A stretch of 64,000 bases of DNA from Talinum fruticosum (taxonomy: Eukaryota; Streptophyta; Magnoliopsida; Caryophyllales; Talinaceae), in assembly GCA_021018815.1 (NCBI GenBank), contig JAITYX010000033.1, positions 1,612,001-1,676,000 of the forward strand. Direction: 5' to 3'. The notes beneath the pieces were generated by a model, which was not told the origin of the DNA, did no database searches, and saw only the letters and a list, made by a program, of their open reading frames with translations. Positions 63,055 through 64,000 of the stretch are shown piece by piece; the first letter of the stretch is position 1, and the number at the start of each line of letters is the position of its first letter. The position numbers were made by a program, and so were the translations under genes.

Positions 63055-64000
63055 ATGGTTGCCGCCAAGAAGACCGTAAGTTTTCTCCCTCTTTTCGTCT
63101 TCATCGAACTCCGTCGTCGTCGTAGTTGAGAAATGGTGTTGAAAGATCGCTGTTTTTTATCTGGATGCAGAAGAAGACCCATGAGAGCATCAACAACAGG
63201 TTGGCTCTTGTGATGAAGAGTGGCAAGTACACCCTTGGTTACAAGACCGTCCTCAAAACCCTCAGGACTTCCAAAGGTTCGCCTCCTCTTAAACCCTAAT
63301 TTGGTCATTTGTTCATCGCATTTAGGATCGCATTCAATCTCGAGCATTTCGATTGTTATTGAGTGTATTTTTGAAGTATTATCGAGCTAATTCAGCTGCC
63401 GATAAGATCACTTGCTTGAAAATTTTTGTGGGACTGCTCAGTGGGTGATTTATCTGTTTCAGGGCTTTATTGAAGTCACTTTTATATGGATAAATTGGGG
63501 TTTGATTTGAAGAATAGAATTTATTTTTGCAAGAGCTTATAGGTATCTTCATTAGATGATTTTACCTGTATAGGATTGTGGGTATATTTGTATGAGTTAT
63601 CGATTAGGAAAGAGATTGGACGGTAAAATTTGTCTTGGACCTAACATTTGCGGCTTTTATATGATTTTATTTTACTGATTGCTCTTTTAGGTTATCCTTG
63701 TCAGTGGAATGTTTGGGAACTATAGAAAGGCATGCAAGAAGCTTATGACGCAGTTAGTTATAGAAGTATTGATTGATTGAACATAATTTGACTGTTTCTT
63801 TACATTAGTTGGAAGCATAACTCTCAGATTTTAGGTACATGCTTGAGGATTTGGGTTTATATTATGTTTGACAATCGGTTGTTATGTCATTTGAGAGCTT
63901 TGCTGGCTATGGTATTTGTCTTTTCAATCAACTTTGTTGGTATTTTATAGCTTGAAATGTAAAATGTTGTAAGTCTCCTCTTATTGTAAAGCAGAATTTT
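63055..64000 (+). CDS. RPL30: 60S ribosomal protein eL30 (RPL30), 5' part only
   Basis: Exon 1 (63055-63075) encodes MVAAKKT and ends at GTAAGT. Exon 2 (63171-63276) encodes [18 protein letters not shown], then [18 protein letters not shown]. This is the highly conserved N-terminus of the large-subunit protein eL30, which sits near the subunit interface. The next exon should start with the KLI(I/L)I-SNNCPPLRKSE region and is not in the window; 63277-64000 reads as intron with no other feature. The start context CGCCGCCATGG is strong. The gene is cut by the window edge. Confidence 0.92.

Noticed and set aside
62985..63347. 120-codon minus-strand frame opposite eL30 exons
   Set aside because: Antisense shadow of the conserved eL30 exons and intron.

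Overview
This window is nuclear DNA of a flowering plant, most likely a eudicot. The genes have many short exons with GT-AG introns, the spacers are AT-rich and full of small transposons and microsatellites, and the products are plant-typical: SERRATE, a FAR1/FHY3-family protein, a chloroplast geranylgeranyl reductase, a GPI-anchored lipid-transfer protein and an APY6-type apyrase. I cannot name the species. There is no operon or prokaryotic content.

Layout: (1) 664-6232 (+), an APY6-like apyrase whose nucleotide-binding motifs are largely eroded. (2) 6457-7820 (-), an intronless GC-rich geranylgeranyl diphosphate reductase, convergent with the apyrase. (3) 9018-11350 (-), a GDSL lipase-family protein lacking the catalytic His. 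(4) 13607-16490 (-), a GPI-anchored lipid-transfer protein with three exons. (5) 16.5-21.1 kb, an AT-rich gene-free spacer. (6) 21107-27124 (-), a monofunctional homoserine dehydrogenase with twelve exons. (7) 28.4-35.7 kb (+), a FAR1-related gene with a leader intron and a duplicated C-terminal module. (8) 37212-51600 (-), SERRATE with twelve exons, whose 7.6-kb third intron holds an array of about twelve copies of a ~335-bp repeat. (9) 51.6-62.8 kb, a transposon-rich block: a foldback-like element, a 2.5-kb hAT-type element with a perfect 8-bp target duplication, a smaller hAT element inside that, a ~154-bp tandem array, and a 2.7-kb LTR-like insertion splitting that array with a 5-bp target duplication. 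(10) 63055 to the end (+), the start of ribosomal protein eL30, with a typical ribosomal-protein promoter.

I rebuilt the exons by hand from splice sites and family resemblance. Five genes (reductase, GDSL, homoserine dehydrogenase, FAR1-related, SERRATE) carry 13 one-base frame breaks in total, nearly all deletions in short homopolymers. Allowing for them, every gene returns to a whole number of codons and a normal family length. The simplest reading is under-called homopolymers in the assembly rather than five pseudogenes, but that needs raw reads.

The genes are neighbours without an evident shared pathway. The most interesting points are two probable pseudoenzymes (apyrase and GDSL), the large array in the SERRATE intron, and a readable record of nested transposon insertions. 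I did not find a clearly new multi-gene system.
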